DNA of 64,000 nucleotides from CBDDEC01 sp965198045 (GCA_965198045.1 CBDAOL010000008.1:244350-308349), one strand, 5' to 3'; numbered from the stretch's first letter, positions 8,271-19,205 are shown. Translations and numbers: made by a program. Notes: generated from the sequence alone by a model not told the origin.

Positions 8271-9569
8271 ATGACCACGGTCACACCCGACTCCCCCATC
8301 GCCGAGCATCGTCTGCCTGCGCGCGTAGCGATGCTGTCGCTGCACACCTCGCCGCTGGCACAGCTCGGAGGGCGTGACACCGGCGGCATGAACGTCTACG
8401 TGCGTGAGGTCGCCGCCGAGCTCGGTGATCTCGGCATCGCCGTCGATGTCTTCACCCGCCGCTCCGACCGTGACACGCCCCGCGTTGAGGAGTTCGCTCC
8501 CGGTGCGCGCCTGATCCAGATCGACGCGGGCCCGCCTCGACGGATCGAGAAGGAGGAGATGATCGGCCTCACCCGGCAGTTCGCCGAGGGCGTGATGACC
8601 TTCTGCGACGTCGAGGAGCTGACCTACGACCTCATCCACTCGCACTACTGGCTCTCGGCCGAGGCGGGGGAACCGATCGCGGATCGCTGGGGCGTGCCCC
8701 ACGTCGCGATGTTCCACACCCTGGGCGATGTGAAGCTCCGAGCCCGTGCGTCCGAGGAGGAGCCCGAAGAACGCCTCGAGTCGGAGCGACGGATCGTGCA
8801 CCGGCTCGACCGCATCGTGGCGGCGACGCGCCACGAGCAGCAGCTGCTGCGCCAGATCTACCGCGTCCCGGCCGAACGCATCACGGTCATCCCGCTGGGC
8901 GTCAACCTGGATCGCTTCGCCCCGGCCGACCGAGCGGCGGCCCGGGCTGAGCTCGGCATCGACGACGAGGAGCGCATCCTGCTGGCGATCGGCCGCATCC
9001 AGCCGCTCAAGGGCCTCGACATCTTGATCCGCTCGCTGGCGGAGGTGACCGACCGTGACGGCATCTCGCTCTGGATCATCGGAGGCGACGATCGCGCCGC
9101 GGACGAGATTTCCCGCCTGCGGGCCCTCGCCGAGGAGTTTAGTGTGGCCTCGATGGTGCGCTTCGTCGGCCCGGTCGAGCACGAGGCGCTGCCCGACTAC
9201 TACAACGCAGCCGATGTCGTGGTCATGCCCTCGTTCTACGAGTCGTTCGGGCTCGTCGCCGTGGAGGCGATGGCCTCGGGGGTCCCGGTGGTCGCCTCGA
9301 GGGTGGGCGGGTTGAGCTCGACGGTCTCCGACGGGCGCACGGGCTACCTCATCCCCTGGCGCTGCCCCGAACCGTTCGCCGAGAAGATCGAGTTGCTGCT
9401 GCGCAACGAGCAGCTGCGCTCCTCGCTGGGCTCGGCCGCCGTTGATCGCATGCAGATGTACTCGTGGCCCGAGATCTCGCGGCAGCTCTGCGCGCTCTAC
9501 GAGGACCTGACGAGCGGCGAGCATCCGGTCGGTGCTGCACGTGCAGCCGCTGCCGCGCGAGGTGTGTAG
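8271..9569 (+). CDS. GT4-family glycosyltransferase, MshA-like
   Basis: 432 residues. The N-terminus RVAMLSLHTSPLAQLGG with DTGGMNVYVREVAAEL is the donor/acceptor loop typical of MshA (N-acetylglucosaminyl transfer to inositol phosphate) and sucrose-synthase-like GT4 enzymes. The C-terminal Rossmann domain has AIGRIQPLKGLDILI and the E-x7-E motif in PSFYESFGLVAVEAMASG. A PIG-L deacetylase follows 12 nt later, the gene pair used in mycothiol or bacillithiol synthesis. No cysteine ligase is nearby, so the thiol pathway is only a possibility; a glycolipid or glycoconjugate role is equally open. Confidence 0.85.
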   Translation: MTTVTPDSPIAEHRLPARVAMLSLHTSPLAQLGGRDTGGMNVYVREVAAELGDLGIAVDVFTRRSDRDTPRVEEFAPGARLIQIDAGPPRRIEKEEMIGLTRQFAEGVMTFCDVEELTYDLIHSHYWLSAEAGEPIADRWGVPHVAMFHTLGDVKLRARASEEEPEERLESERRIVHRLDRIVAATRHEQQLLRQIYRVPAERITVIPLGVNLDRFAPADRAAARAELGIDDEERILLAIGRIQPLKGLDILIRSLAEVTDRDGISLWIIGGDDRAADEISRLRALAEEFSVASMVRFVGPVEHEALPDYYNAADVVVMPSFYESFGLVAVEAMASGVPVVASRVGGLSSTVSDGRTGYLIPWRCPEPFAEKIELLLRNEQLRSSLGSAAVDRMQMYSWPEISRQLCALYEDLTSGEHPVGAARAAAAARGV

Positions 9570-9581
9570 ACTCTCGCATCA

Positions 9582-10349
9582 ATGGTCACACCAACTGCAG
9601 CTGACCCGGACACCGATCTGATCGAGGAATTGGGGGCCCAGGGCCCTCGGCGTGCCATGGTCGTCATGGCCCACCCCGACGACTGTGAGTTCTCCTGCGG
9701 CGGCACGGTGGCGAAGCTCTGTCGCGAGGGCTGGGACGTCACCATCGTCGTCACCACCTCCGGCAACAAGGGCACGAAAGACCCGAAGGTCACCGGCCAG
9801 CAACTGGCCGGCGAGCGCGAGGTGGAGCAGCGCAACGCCGCGAAGATCCTCGGCGCCGGCGACGTGGTGTTCTTCGGCTTCCCCGATGGCTACATCGTGG
9901 ACGACGAGGAGCTGCGCGGCCTGATCGTGCGCCAGCTGCGGTTGCACCGTCCGGAGCTGGTGATCACCTGGGACGGCTTCCGCCCCGGCTTCAACCATCG
10001 CGATCACCGCAACACTGGCCGCGCCACGTACGACGCCATCTACCCCGCCGCCGACGACCACCTCTACTACCCCTACGACAAAGAGGAGGGCCTGGAGCCT
10101 CACCGCCCCGCCGTGATCCTCCTCGCCGGCACGGACCAGCCCGACTACCATGTCGACATCGAGAAGGTCCTGCGCACGAAGATCCGCGCCATCCTCGCTC
10201 ACACCTCGCAGATGGGCGGCCGTAACGAGGACGACATGCTCCGCATCTGGCGGGAGCGCGCGCGAGCCAATCGCGACCCGGACGAGAACGACGACGGCCG
10301 CGACCCCGTCTTCCGCGAGTCCTTCCGCAAGGTGCTGATGCGCCGCTGA
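9582..10349 (+). CDS. PIG-L/LmbE-family deacetylase
   Basis: 255 residues. The zinc-site motif AHPDDCEFSCGGTVAKL is near residue 30 and the third ligand region FNHRDHRNTGRATYDA near 145. The family removes acetyl groups from N-acetylglucosamine-containing substrates (MshB, BshB and relatives). It is 12 nt downstream of the MshA-like glycosyltransferase and probably acts on its product. The nucleophile/base Asp and the zinc His and Asp residues are all present, so an active enzyme is expected. Substrate unknown. Confidence 0.88.
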   Translation: MVTPTAADPDTDLIEELGAQGPRRAMVVMAHPDDCEFSCGGTVAKLCREGWDVTIVVTTSGNKGTKDPKVTGQQLAGEREVEQRNAAKILGAGDVVFFGFPDGYIVDDEELRGLIVRQLRLHRPELVITWDGFRPGFNHRDHRNTGRATYDAIYPAADDHLYYPYDKEEGLEPHRPAVILLAGTDQPDYHVDIEKVLRTKIRAILAHTSQMGGRNEDDMLRIWRERARANRDPDENDDGRDPVFRESFRKVLMRR

Positions 10350-10644
10350 GGTGCGCCGAGCGCGACTAGCAGCTGTTCGCACCGGCAAGGCATCGAAGTC
10401 GTTGATTTTGGCCCCGAGCAGCAGGCTCTGAGCGCGTTGACACTGCCTGTAGTGGGCCTCACACTCGTAGTTCGCGCCTGTGAAATGGCGTGTTCAACGC
10501 GGTACGGTCGTGTGGCCGGCACGCGGTGAGGACCGGCGGTCAACGTGGGTGGGAAACCGCTCCGGCCGTGTCGCGGCTCGCTGCGCAGCCATTCGGCCGT
10601 TTGTCGCGCCTTGAGAACGTTGGAGAGAGCGGAGCGAGTCGGGG
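10350..10644 (+). other. Non-coding leader of the ribosomal protein array
   Basis: 295 nt without a credible gene between the PIG-L deacetylase and rpsL. It probably holds the main promoter and 5' leader of the str-S10 array. I see a TTGACA at 10437-10442 and GGAGAGA-type purine stretches just before the rpsL start. No tRNA or clear terminator was seen. Confidence 0.5.
10437..10465 (+). promoter_or_regulatory. Candidate promoter of the rpsL array
   Basis: A perfect -35 TTGACA (10437-10442) is followed after 17 nt by CACACT (10460-10465), which keeps the A2 and T6 of a -10 box but is otherwise weak. Position fits the start of the ribosomal array, about 180 nt before rpsL. Confidence 0.35.
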
Positions 10645-11058
10645 ATGCCGACCATCAACCAGCTGGTCCGCAAGGGCCGGAAGCCCACTCGCAAGAAGGC
10701 GAAAGCGCCCGCGCTGCGCTTCCGCTTCAACACGCTCAAGAACCGGATGGCGCGTGAGCCGCAAGGCTCGCCGCAGAAGCGTGGCGTCTGCACACAGGTG
10801 CGCACGGTCACGCCGAAGAAGCCGAACTCGGCGCTGCGCAAGGTGGCACGTGTGCGCCTCAGCAACGGCATCGAGGTGACGGCCTACATCCCGGGCGAAG
10901 GGCACACGTTGCAGGAGCACTCGGTGGTGCTGATCCGCGGCGGGCGTGTCCGCGACCTGCCGGGCGTGCGCTACCACATCATCCGTGGCGCGCTCGACTC
11001 GCAGGGCGTCGAGGGCCGGCAGCGCGGCCGTTCCAAGTACGGCACCCGGAAGAACTGA
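10645..11058 (+). CDS. rpsL: 30S ribosomal protein S12
   Basis: 137 residues, decoding-centre protein. It starts MPTINQLVRKGRKPTRKK and contains TPKKPNSALRK, whose first lysines are the classic streptomycin-resistance site, and GVRYHIIRGALD. The segment APALRFRFNTLKNRMAREP before SPQKRGVC is the longer loop also found in Firmicutes-type S12, not in the E. coli form. No resistance substitution is evident. First gene of the array, with rpsG and fusA behind it. Confidence 0.97.
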   Translation: MPTINQLVRKGRKPTRKKAKAPALRFRFNTLKNRMAREPQGSPQKRGVCTQVRTVTPKKPNSALRKVARVRLSNGIEVTAYIPGEGHTLQEHSVVLIRGGRVRDLPGVRYHIIRGALDSQGVEGRQRGRSKYGTRKN

Positions 11059-11163
11059 CGTAGCAGAGAAGCAGCACACGAGACCGAGCAAGGACGCTGC
11101 GCGCTGCCAGCGCGCCCCGACCCCTCCACCGGAACCTAACTGACCAGCCGAAGCGATAGAACG

Positions 11164-11631
11164 ATGCGACGTAACCGAGCCATCCCGCGCCCCGTAGACC
11201 CAGACCCGCGCTTCCAGTCGCGTGTCGTCACGAAGTTCATCAACAGCCTGATGATGGCAGGGAAGAAGAGCACCGCCGAGCGCATCGTCTATTCCGCGCT
11301 CGAGCAGGCGGAGGAGACGGCGGGCCGCGCCGGCATCGATGTCTTCGAGCAGGCCGTGCGCAACGTCACCCCCGTGATCGAGGTCAAGCCGCGCCGCGTC
11401 GGTGGTGCGACCTACCAGGTACCGGTGGACATTCGTAGCGAGCGCCGTCAGGCGCTCGCTCTGCGCTGGCTGTTGACCGCGGCCCGTGCTCGTGCCGGGC
11501 GCTCGATGGCCGAGAAGCTGTCGGCCGAACTCCTGGACGCGGCGAACAACGGCGGCAGCGCCGTGCGTCGCAAGGAGGAAGTGCACCGCATGGCCGAGGC
11601 GAATCGCGCGTTTGTGCACTACCGCTGGTAG
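11164..11631 (+). CDS. rpsG: 30S ribosomal protein S7
   Basis: 155 residues, the usual length. It initiates head assembly of the small subunit on 16S rRNA. Family segments are MRRNRAIPRPVDPDPRFQSR, VTKFINSLMMAGKKSTAERI, NVTPVIEVKPRRVGGATYQV and the C-terminal KEEVHRMAEANRAFVHYRW. The gap to rpsL (105 nt) and to fusA (137 nt) is larger than elsewhere in the array. The latter is purine-rich with repeated GAAGAGC-like words and contains no gene. Confidence 0.97.
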   Translation: MRRNRAIPRPVDPDPRFQSRVVTKFINSLMMAGKKSTAERIVYSALEQAEETAGRAGIDVFEQAVRNVTPVIEVKPRRVGGATYQVPVDIRSERRQALALRWLLTAARARAGRSMAEKLSAELLDAANNGGSAVRRKEEVHRMAEANRAFVHYRW

Positions 11632-11768
11632 ACCAGTACCCGATCGCCCTCGCCCACCAGCGGGGGCCTTCTTACGGAATAAGAGTCTCACGGAGTCAGA
11701 GTCCGACGGAATCAAGAGTTCAGGCGAAGAGCGAAGAGCAAAGAGCCAGGAAGCGTGAGTCAAGAGCG

Positions 11769-13844
<2,076 letters not shown>

Positions 13845-13893
13845 CGGCGCGTCGAGGCAAAGACGACAGGCGAGAGAGAAACAAGGGGACACG

Positions 13894-14202
13894 GTGGCGG
13901 ACCAGCGAATACGGATCAGGCTCAAGGCCTTCGATCACCGCGTGCTCGACGCATCTGCCAAGCAGATCGTGGAGTCGGCGGAGCGCACGGGCGCCCAGGT
14001 GGCCGGCCCGGTGCCGCTGCCCACACGTGTGCGGCGCTACACCGTGATCCGCTCGCCATTCATCGACAAGGACTCACGCGACCAGTTCGAAACGCGCACT
14101 CACAAGCGCCTGATCGACATCATCGAGCCGACCTCGAGGACGGTCGAAACGTTGATGCGGCTGCAGTTGCCGTCCGGCGTCGACATCGAGATCAAGCTCT
14201 AG
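13894..14202 (+). CDS. rpsJ: 30S ribosomal protein S10
   Basis: 102 residues from a GTG start with AAGGGG upstream. It begins MADQRIRIRLKAFDHRVLD and contains the conserved GPVPLPTRVRRYTVIRSPF and FETRTHKRLIDI. S10 is a head protein and also the NusE partner in antitermination. It opens the S10 section of the array, 49 nt after fusA with no obvious promoter between them. Confidence 0.97.
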   Translation: MADQRIRIRLKAFDHRVLDASAKQIVESAERTGAQVAGPVPLPTRVRRYTVIRSPFIDKDSRDQFETRTHKRLIDIIEPTSRTVETLMRLQLPSGVDIEIKL

Positions 14203-14239
14203 CGCGGCGACTAGAGACGAGAGGGACAGGTACGAGGCG

Positions 14240-15217
14240 ATGACGACGGGGATGATCGGTCGCAAGGTCGGGATGATGACCCTCTACGACGGCGCAGGGA
14301 TTGCCCGCGGCGTGACGGTCGTCGAGCTCGGCCCGAACCCCGTCACGCAAGTCCGCACGGAGGACCGCGACGGCTACCAGGCCGTGCAGGTCGGGTTCGA
14401 GGGCCAGCGCAAGCGCCTCACTCAGCCGGAGCGTGGTCACCTCCAGGCCGCCGGCGTCGCCGACCGCCCGCTCTCCGAACTCCACGAGTTCCGCGTGGAC
14501 AGCGTCGAGGAGTACAGCCTGGGCCAGGTGATCACCGTCGACCAGTTCGAGCCCGGCAGCTATGTCGATGTCACGGGCACCTCGAAGGGTCGCGGGTTCG
14601 CTGGCGTCGTCCGCCGCTGGAACTTCAAGGGCGGTCCCAAGACTCACGGCCAGTCCGACCGCTGGCGCGCCCCCGGTTCGATCGGCGCTGGCACGACGCC
14701 CGGCCGCGTCTGGAAGGGCCAGAAGATGGGCGGCCACATGGGTAACGTCACCTCGACGGCGCGGAACCTGCTCGTCGTGGCCATCGACCCGTCGAGGCAC
14801 CTGATCTTCGTGGAGGGCTCCGTGCCCGGCGCGCGCAATGGCGTGGTCGTGATCCAGCCAGGCGTTCGCGCACCGCTGGCCGACTTCGCCGCCGCCGACG
14901 TGGCGCCGGCCGAGGTCCCGGTCGGCGAGGAGACCGCTGTCGAGGAACCGCTCGAGGATGCAGAGCTCGAAGAGCCGGCCGCCGGAGGCGAGGCTGCAGC
15001 GCCCGAGGACGAGGCCGCAGAGGGCAGTGACGCGGCAGAAGACGCGGCAGAAGACGCGGCAGAGGCTGAGGAGCCAGAGGCCGACGAGCCAGAGGCCGAG
15101 ACCGAGGACGCCGAGCAGGGCGACGACGCTGCCGAGACCTCGGATGCGGATGACGACGCCACTGACGACGAGAGCGACGACGCGACGGACGACGACGACG
15201 AAGAGCGGGACGAGTAG
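14240..15217 (+). CDS. rplC: 50S ribosomal protein L3 with a long acidic C-terminal tail
   Basis: 325 residues against about 205-220 for typical L3. Residues 1 to about 215 are a normal L3 (MIGRKVGMMTLYDGAG, the peptidyl-transferase-centre loop around GPKTHGQSDRWRAPGSIGAG, then GRVWKGQKMGGHMGN). From about residue 225 to the end the sequence is an Ala/Glu/Asp tail with internal repeats such as AAEDAAEDAAEAEE, probably disordered. The tail is highly negative, odd for an rRNA-binding protein. The stop is 2 nt before rplD. Confidence 0.96.
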   Translation: MTTGMIGRKVGMMTLYDGAGIARGVTVVELGPNPVTQVRTEDRDGYQAVQVGFEGQRKRLTQPERGHLQAAGVADRPLSELHEFRVDSVEEYSLGQVITVDQFEPGSYVDVTGTSKGRGFAGVVRRWNFKGGPKTHGQSDRWRAPGSIGAGTTPGRVWKGQKMGGHMGNVTSTARNLLVVAIDPSRHLIFVEGSVPGARNGVVVIQPGVRAPLADFAAADVAPAEVPVGEETAVEEPLEDAELEEPAAGGEAAAPEDEAAEGSDAAEDAAEDAAEAEEPEADEPEAETEDAEQGDDAAETSDADDDATDDESDDATDDDDEERDE

Positions 15218-15219
15218 CG

Positions 15220-15888
15220 ATGCAACTCCCAGTGATCGACAGCACGGGCGCCGCACTCGATCCGATCGAGGTGGACGAGGCCGTGTTCGGCATCGAGCCG
15301 AACGAGGGTGTCGTGCACCAGACGTTGGTCGCGCAGCTGGCGGCGCGCCGCGCCGGGTCCGCTGCGACACTGACGCGAGGTCAGGTGCGCGGCTCGACGC
15401 GCAAGCTGCGACGTCAGAAGGGCCTCGGCATGGCGCGCGTCGGCTCCAACCGCTCGCCGCTGCGTCGCGGTGGGGGCGTCGTCTTCGGGCCGAGCCCGCG
15501 CTCGTACGCCCAGCGGCTGCCGAAGCGCATGCGCCGGCTTGCGCTGCGCTCCGTGCTCTCCTCGCGAGCGTCCGAGGAGCGCCTGACCGTGATCGACGCG
15601 CTCGAGGTCGAGACACCCTCCACGAAGCAGCTCGTGGCGCTCTTCGAAGCGACCGAGCTGGGGGACAACACGCTGATCGTGCCTGCGCAGGCGGATCGCA
15701 ACCTGATGCTCTCGCTACGCAACATCGCGGGCGCGAGCACGCTCCCTGCGGACACACTGAACGTCGCCGACATCCTCGCGCACCATCGGCTGCTGCTGAC
15801 GGTCGACGCCCTGCGCCGGGTCGAGGAGCTCTGGGGCGGCGACCGCGCCTCGGGCCGTCCGCGCGCTGCAGCTGAGACGGGAGCCTAG
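15220..15888 (+). CDS. rplD: 50S ribosomal protein L4
   Basis: 222 residues. L4 binds 23S rRNA and lines the exit tunnel; in some bacteria it also represses the S10 operon. The tunnel loop region GSTRKLRRQKGLGMARVGSN and SPLRRGGGVVFGPSPRSY are typical, and the C-terminal domain carries NLMLSLRNI and LLTVDALRRVEELWG. A short Ala/Arg extension ends the protein. Coupled to rplC (2 nt gap) and rplW (2 nt gap). Confidence 0.96.
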   Translation: MQLPVIDSTGAALDPIEVDEAVFGIEPNEGVVHQTLVAQLAARRAGSAATLTRGQVRGSTRKLRRQKGLGMARVGSNRSPLRRGGGVVFGPSPRSYAQRLPKRMRRLALRSVLSSRASEERLTVIDALEVETPSTKQLVALFEATELGDNTLIVPAQADRNLMLSLRNIAGASTLPADTLNVADILAHHRLLLTVDALRRVEELWGGDRASGRPRAAAETGA

Positions 15889-15890
15889 CG

Positions 15891-16193
15891 ATGCCCAAGC
15901 AGCTCCACGTCTACGAAATCCTGCGTCGCCCGGTCGTGACCGAGAAGAGCACGGCGCTGGCGGCTGAAGGCAAGTACGTGTTCGAGGTCGCGACGCGCTC
16001 GAACAAGCCACAGATTCGCGAGGCGGTCCAGACGGCGTTCGACGTCACCGTGACCGCAGTCAACACGACGATGGTGCGAGGCCGCCGCGCCCGCAATCGT
16101 TACGGACGGCGCACCGGCAAGGCCGAGCGCTGGAAGAAGGCGATCGTGACGCTGGCGGCCGGCGACCAGATCGAATTCTTCGAGGGGGTTTAG
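15891..16193 (+). CDS. rplW: 50S ribosomal protein L23
   Basis: 100 residues. L23 sits at the tunnel exit and docks trigger factor and SRP. Family features are ILRRPVVTEKST at the start, YVFEVATRSNKPQIREAVQ and the loop RGRRARNRYGRRTGKAERWKKA. It ends GDQIEFFEGV, as normal. Placed between rplD and rplB, the invariant order. Confidence 0.96.
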   Translation: MPKQLHVYEILRRPVVTEKSTALAAEGKYVFEVATRSNKPQIREAVQTAFDVTVTAVNTTMVRGRRARNRYGRRTGKAERWKKAIVTLAAGDQIEFFEGV

Positions 16194-16202
16194 GGACGAA
16201 CC

Positions 16203-17036
16203 ATGCCGATTCGTAACTTCAAGCCCACTTCGCCCGGCCGGCGCAACTCCTCGGGGTTCACCTTCGAGGAGATTACGAAGAAGAAGCCGGAGAAGCGGCT
16301 GCTGCGGTCGAAGAAGAAGAGCGCAGGCCGCAGCCGCGGTCGTATCTCCGTGCGCCACCGTGGCGGCGGCGCGAAGCGGCGCATCCGTGAGATCGACTTC
16401 AAGCGTGACAAGATCGGCGTGCCCGGTCGCGTGTCGGCCATCGAGTACGACCCGGGCCGCAGCGCGCGCATCGCGCTGATCTTCTACCTCGACGGCGACA
16501 AGCGGTACATCGTGGCGCCGCAGGGGCTCGAGGTGGACGACACCGTGGTCTCCTCGGACGAGGCGCCGATCGCGCCCGGCAATGCGCTGCCGTTGAGCCG
16601 CATCCCGACCGGCACGACGGTGCACAACGTGGAGATGCAGCCGGGCCGCGGCGGCCAGCTGGCGCGCTCCGCTGGCAGTGGCATCCAGCTGATGGCGCGC
16701 GACGCGGGCTATGCGCTGCTGCGCATGCCGTCAGGCGAGATGCGCCAGGTCCTGGAGGACTGCCGCGCGACGATCGGCGCCGTCGGCAACCCGGAGCACT
16801 CGCAGGTCAAGCTCGGCAAGGCAGGACGGACGCGGCATCGCCGGCGTCGCCCGCAGGTGCGCGGCTCGGTGATGAACCCGAACGACCACCCGCATGGCGG
16901 TGGCGAGGGTAAGGCGCCGATCGGCATGCCGGGGCCGAAGACGCCGTGGGGGAAGCCCGCCCTCGGCTATCGAACGCGGCGCAACAAGCGCACGGGCAAG
17001 TACATCGTGCGACGCCGCGGGCGCGGACGGAGGTAG
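16203..17036 (+). CDS. rplB: 50S ribosomal protein L2
   Basis: 277 residues, normal length. L2 is needed for subunit association and peptidyl transfer. Motifs include the basic segment RISVRHRGGGAKRRIREIDF, NALPLSRIPTGTTVHNVEM, and the highly conserved MNPNDHPHGGGEGKAP, which contains the functionally important His. The C-terminus KRTGKYIVRRRGRGRR is typical. rpsS follows after 3 nt. Confidence 0.97.
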   Translation: MPIRNFKPTSPGRRNSSGFTFEEITKKKPEKRLLRSKKKSAGRSRGRISVRHRGGGAKRRIREIDFKRDKIGVPGRVSAIEYDPGRSARIALIFYLDGDKRYIVAPQGLEVDDTVVSSDEAPIAPGNALPLSRIPTGTTVHNVEMQPGRGGQLARSAGSGIQLMARDAGYALLRMPSGEMRQVLEDCRATIGAVGNPEHSQVKLGKAGRTRHRRRRPQVRGSVMNPNDHPHGGGEGKAPIGMPGPKTPWGKPALGYRTRRNKRTGKYIVRRRGRGRR

Positions 17037-17039
17037 GCA

Positions 17040-17324
17040 ATGTCTCGATCAACGAAAAAGGGCCCCTACGTCCACCCGAAGCTGTTGAAGAAGGTGATGG
17101 GGCAGCAGGGCACAGAGCGCAAAGAGGTGATTCGCACCTGGTCGCGCTCCAGCACGATCATGCCGGAGATGGTGGGCCTGACGATTGCCGTCTACGACGG
17201 CCGCCGCCACATCCCCGTCTTCTGCACTGAGAACATGGTTGGGCACAAGTTGGGCGAGTTCTCCTTCACCCGGACCTTCCGCGGCCACCGCGGCCGGTCC
17301 GAGAACACATCGAGGACCGTGTAA
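17040..17324 (+). CDS. rpsS: 30S ribosomal protein S19
   Basis: 94 residues. It begins MSRSTKKGPYVHPKLLKKV and contains TWSRSSTIMPEMVGLTIAVY and KLGEFSFTRTFRGHRG, all standard for S19, a head protein near the A-site tRNA. Gap to rplV is 2 nt. Confidence 0.97.
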   Translation: MSRSTKKGPYVHPKLLKKVMGQQGTERKEVIRTWSRSSTIMPEMVGLTIAVYDGRRHIPVFCTENMVGHKLGEFSFTRTFRGHRGRSENTSRTV

Positions 17325-17326
17325 CG

Positions 17327-17668
17327 ATGGAGGTACGCGCGTACGCCACCGACCAGCCGGTCTCGCCTCGCAAGGTGCGGCTCGTGCTGGAGACCATCCG
17401 TGGCATGCCGGTGCACGAGGCACTGTCGACGCTCGAGTTGCTCCCGCAGCCCTCGGCGCGGATCGTGTGGAAGGTCGTGCGTTCTGCCGCCGCCAACGCG
17501 GAGAACAACTTCGACCTCAATCCGGACGCGCTGGTGGTGAAGAAAGCGGTGGCCGGGGACGCGCGCACGCTGAAGCGGTTCAAGGCTCGGTCGCGCGGCC
17601 GCGTGGCTCCGATCCTGCGGCGCTACAGCCACATCGAGATCATCGTCGTAGGCGAGGAGGGGTTCTAA
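17327..17668 (+). CDS. rplV: 50S ribosomal protein L22
   Basis: 113 residues. L22 lines the exit tunnel and is a macrolide-resistance site. It shows the family pattern VSPRKVRLVLETIRGMPVHE, VWKVVRSAAANAENNF and the C-terminal hairpin RGRVAPILRRYSHIEIIV. No unusual insertion in the tunnel hairpin. Its stop overlaps the rpsC start by one base (TAATG). Confidence 0.96.
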   Translation: MEVRAYATDQPVSPRKVRLVLETIRGMPVHEALSTLELLPQPSARIVWKVVRSAAANAENNFDLNPDALVVKKAVAGDARTLKRFKARSRGRVAPILRRYSHIEIIVVGEEGF

Positions 17669-18333
17669 TGGGTCGCAAAGTACACCCCTACGGGTTCCGG
17701 GTCGGCGTCACGCGCGACTGGCTGTCGAAGTGGTTCGCCGAGGGCAACTACGCCGATCTCGCGCTGGAAGACCAGCGACTGCGCACGCTGATCCAGCAGA
17801 CGCTGCCGGACGCCGGTGTCTCGCAGGTATTGATCGACCGCAACGCCAACCAGATCACACTCACGGTGAAGACGGCGAAGCCTGGCATCGTGATCGGCCG
17901 CGGCGGCGCCAACGCGGAGATGCTCCGCGGGCTGCTGCAGGGTGCGACCGAACGACGCATCCGCCTCAACATCGAGGAGATTCGGGTCCCGGAGCTGGAC
18001 GCCTACCTCGTCGCTCGCTCGGTCGCTGACCAGCTGGAGCGCCGCGTGGCCTTCCGGCGCGCGATGAAGCAGGGCGTGCAGCGCACGATGCAGCGTGGAG
18101 CGCTGGGCTGTCGCGTCCGCATAGCCGGCCGCCTCGGCGGCGCCGAGATGTCCCGCGCGGAGCACGAGATGCAGGGGCGCGTGCCGCTGCACACGCTGCG
18201 CGCCGAGATCGACTACGGCCACGCGGAGGCGCGCACGACCTTCGGGATCGTTGGCGTGAAAGCCTGGATCTACAAGGGCGACGTGACGCGCGAGACCAAC
18301 CCGATGTTCCAGTTCGCGGTGGAGGCGGAGTAG
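17668..18333 (+). CDS. rpsC: 30S ribosomal protein S3
   Basis: 221 residues. S3 is part of the mRNA entry helicase. Start ATG at 17668 overlaps the rplV stop; the open frame continues upstream but that part belongs to rplV. It begins MGRKVHPYGFRVGVTRDWLS, has the KH-domain motif GIVIGRGGANAEMLRG and the C-terminal segment GCRVRIAGRLGGAEMSRAE. Full length, no tail. Confidence 0.96.
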   Translation: MGRKVHPYGFRVGVTRDWLSKWFAEGNYADLALEDQRLRTLIQQTLPDAGVSQVLIDRNANQITLTVKTAKPGIVIGRGGANAEMLRGLLQGATERRIRLNIEEIRVPELDAYLVARSVADQLERRVAFRRAMKQGVQRTMQRGALGCRVRIAGRLGGAEMSRAEHEMQGRVPLHTLRAEIDYGHAEARTTFGIVGVKAWIYKGDVTRETNPMFQFAVEAE

Positions 18334-18337
18334 ACCG

Positions 18338-18754
18338 ATGTTGATGCCTCGTCGCACCAAGTACCGGAAGCAGTTCCGCGGCAAGCGCCGTGGGGCCGCC
18401 CAGCGTGGCAGCACCGTTGCCTTCGGTGACTTCGCGCTGCAGGCGCAGACCACCGGCTGGGTCGACTCGCGGCAGATCGAGGCCGCGCGGCGCGCCATCA
18501 CCGGTTCGCTACGTCGTGGTGGCAAGCTCTGGATCCGCGTGTTCCCGGACAAGCCGGTGTCGAAGAAGCCGGTCGAGGTGCGCATGGGCAAGGGCAAGGG
18601 TGCGACCGACCGCTGGGTGGCGGTCGTCAAGCGCGGCCGCGTGATATTCGAGCTAGCCGGGGTGCCGGAGGACGCGGCTCGAGAGGCGTTCCGTCGCGCA
18701 CACCACAAGCTGCCGGTGAAGACCAAGGTGATCACCCGCGAGGAGACGTTCTAG
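18338..18754 (+). CDS. rplP: 50S ribosomal protein L16
   Basis: 138 residues. It starts MLMPRRTKYRKQFRGKRRG, a classic L16 N-terminus, and contains GKLWIRVFPDKPVSKKP and RMGKGKGATDRWVAVVKRGR. L16 binds near the A-site and helps order the peptidyl-transferase centre. Its stop overlaps the GTG start of rpmC by one base. Confidence 0.96.
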   Translation: MLMPRRTKYRKQFRGKRRGAAQRGSTVAFGDFALQAQTTGWVDSRQIEAARRAITGSLRRGGKLWIRVFPDKPVSKKPVEVRMGKGKGATDRWVAVVKRGRVIFELAGVPEDAAREAFRRAHHKLPVKTKVITREETF

Positions 18755-19203
18755 TGCCGTCGCCAGAGACCGTCGAGCTCCGTGGCCGCACGGACATTCA
18801 GCTGCAGGAGGACCTCGACGAGGCTCATCAGGCGCTGTTCAACCTGCGGTTCCAGGGCGCCACGAGCCAGCTGGCGGACAACTCGCAGGTCAGCAAGGCG
18901 CGCCGCCGCATCGCGCGCATCCACACGTTGGTGCGCGAGCGCGGCATCCTGGCTGAGCTCGTTGCCGAGCTGGCGGCCGAGGATGTGGCCGTCGAGGCCG
19001 ACGCTGAGGCAGAGACGGAAGACATCGAGGAGCCGGTGGCCGTCGATGAGGCGGATCAGGCGGACGAGGCGACTGACGAGACCGAGAGCGAAGACGCAGA
19101 CGAGACCGAAGACGACAGCGATGACGAGACCGAAGACGACAGCGATGACACCTCGGATGAGGCCGGCGATGAAGAGGCCGAGGACGAGGAGCGCGAGGAC
19201 TAG
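18754..19203 (+). CDS. rpmC: 50S ribosomal protein L29 with acidic tail
   Basis: 149 residues against about 65-70 for normal L29. Residues 1-70 are an L29 helical hairpin (LQEDLDEAHQALFNLRFQGA, then QVSKARRRIARIHTLVRERG). The remaining 80 residues are Glu/Asp/Thr rich with a tandem repeat of the ETEDDSDD word. L29 lies beside L23 at the exit tunnel, so the tail would project near the nascent-chain docking site. GTG start overlapping rplP. Confidence 0.93.
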   Translation: MPSPETVELRGRTDIQLQEDLDEAHQALFNLRFQGATSQLADNSQVSKARRRIARIHTLVRERGILAELVAELAAEDVAVEADAEAETEDIEEPVAVDEADQADEATDETESEDADETEDDSDDETEDDSDDTSDEAGDEEAEDEERED

Positions 19204-19205
19204 CG

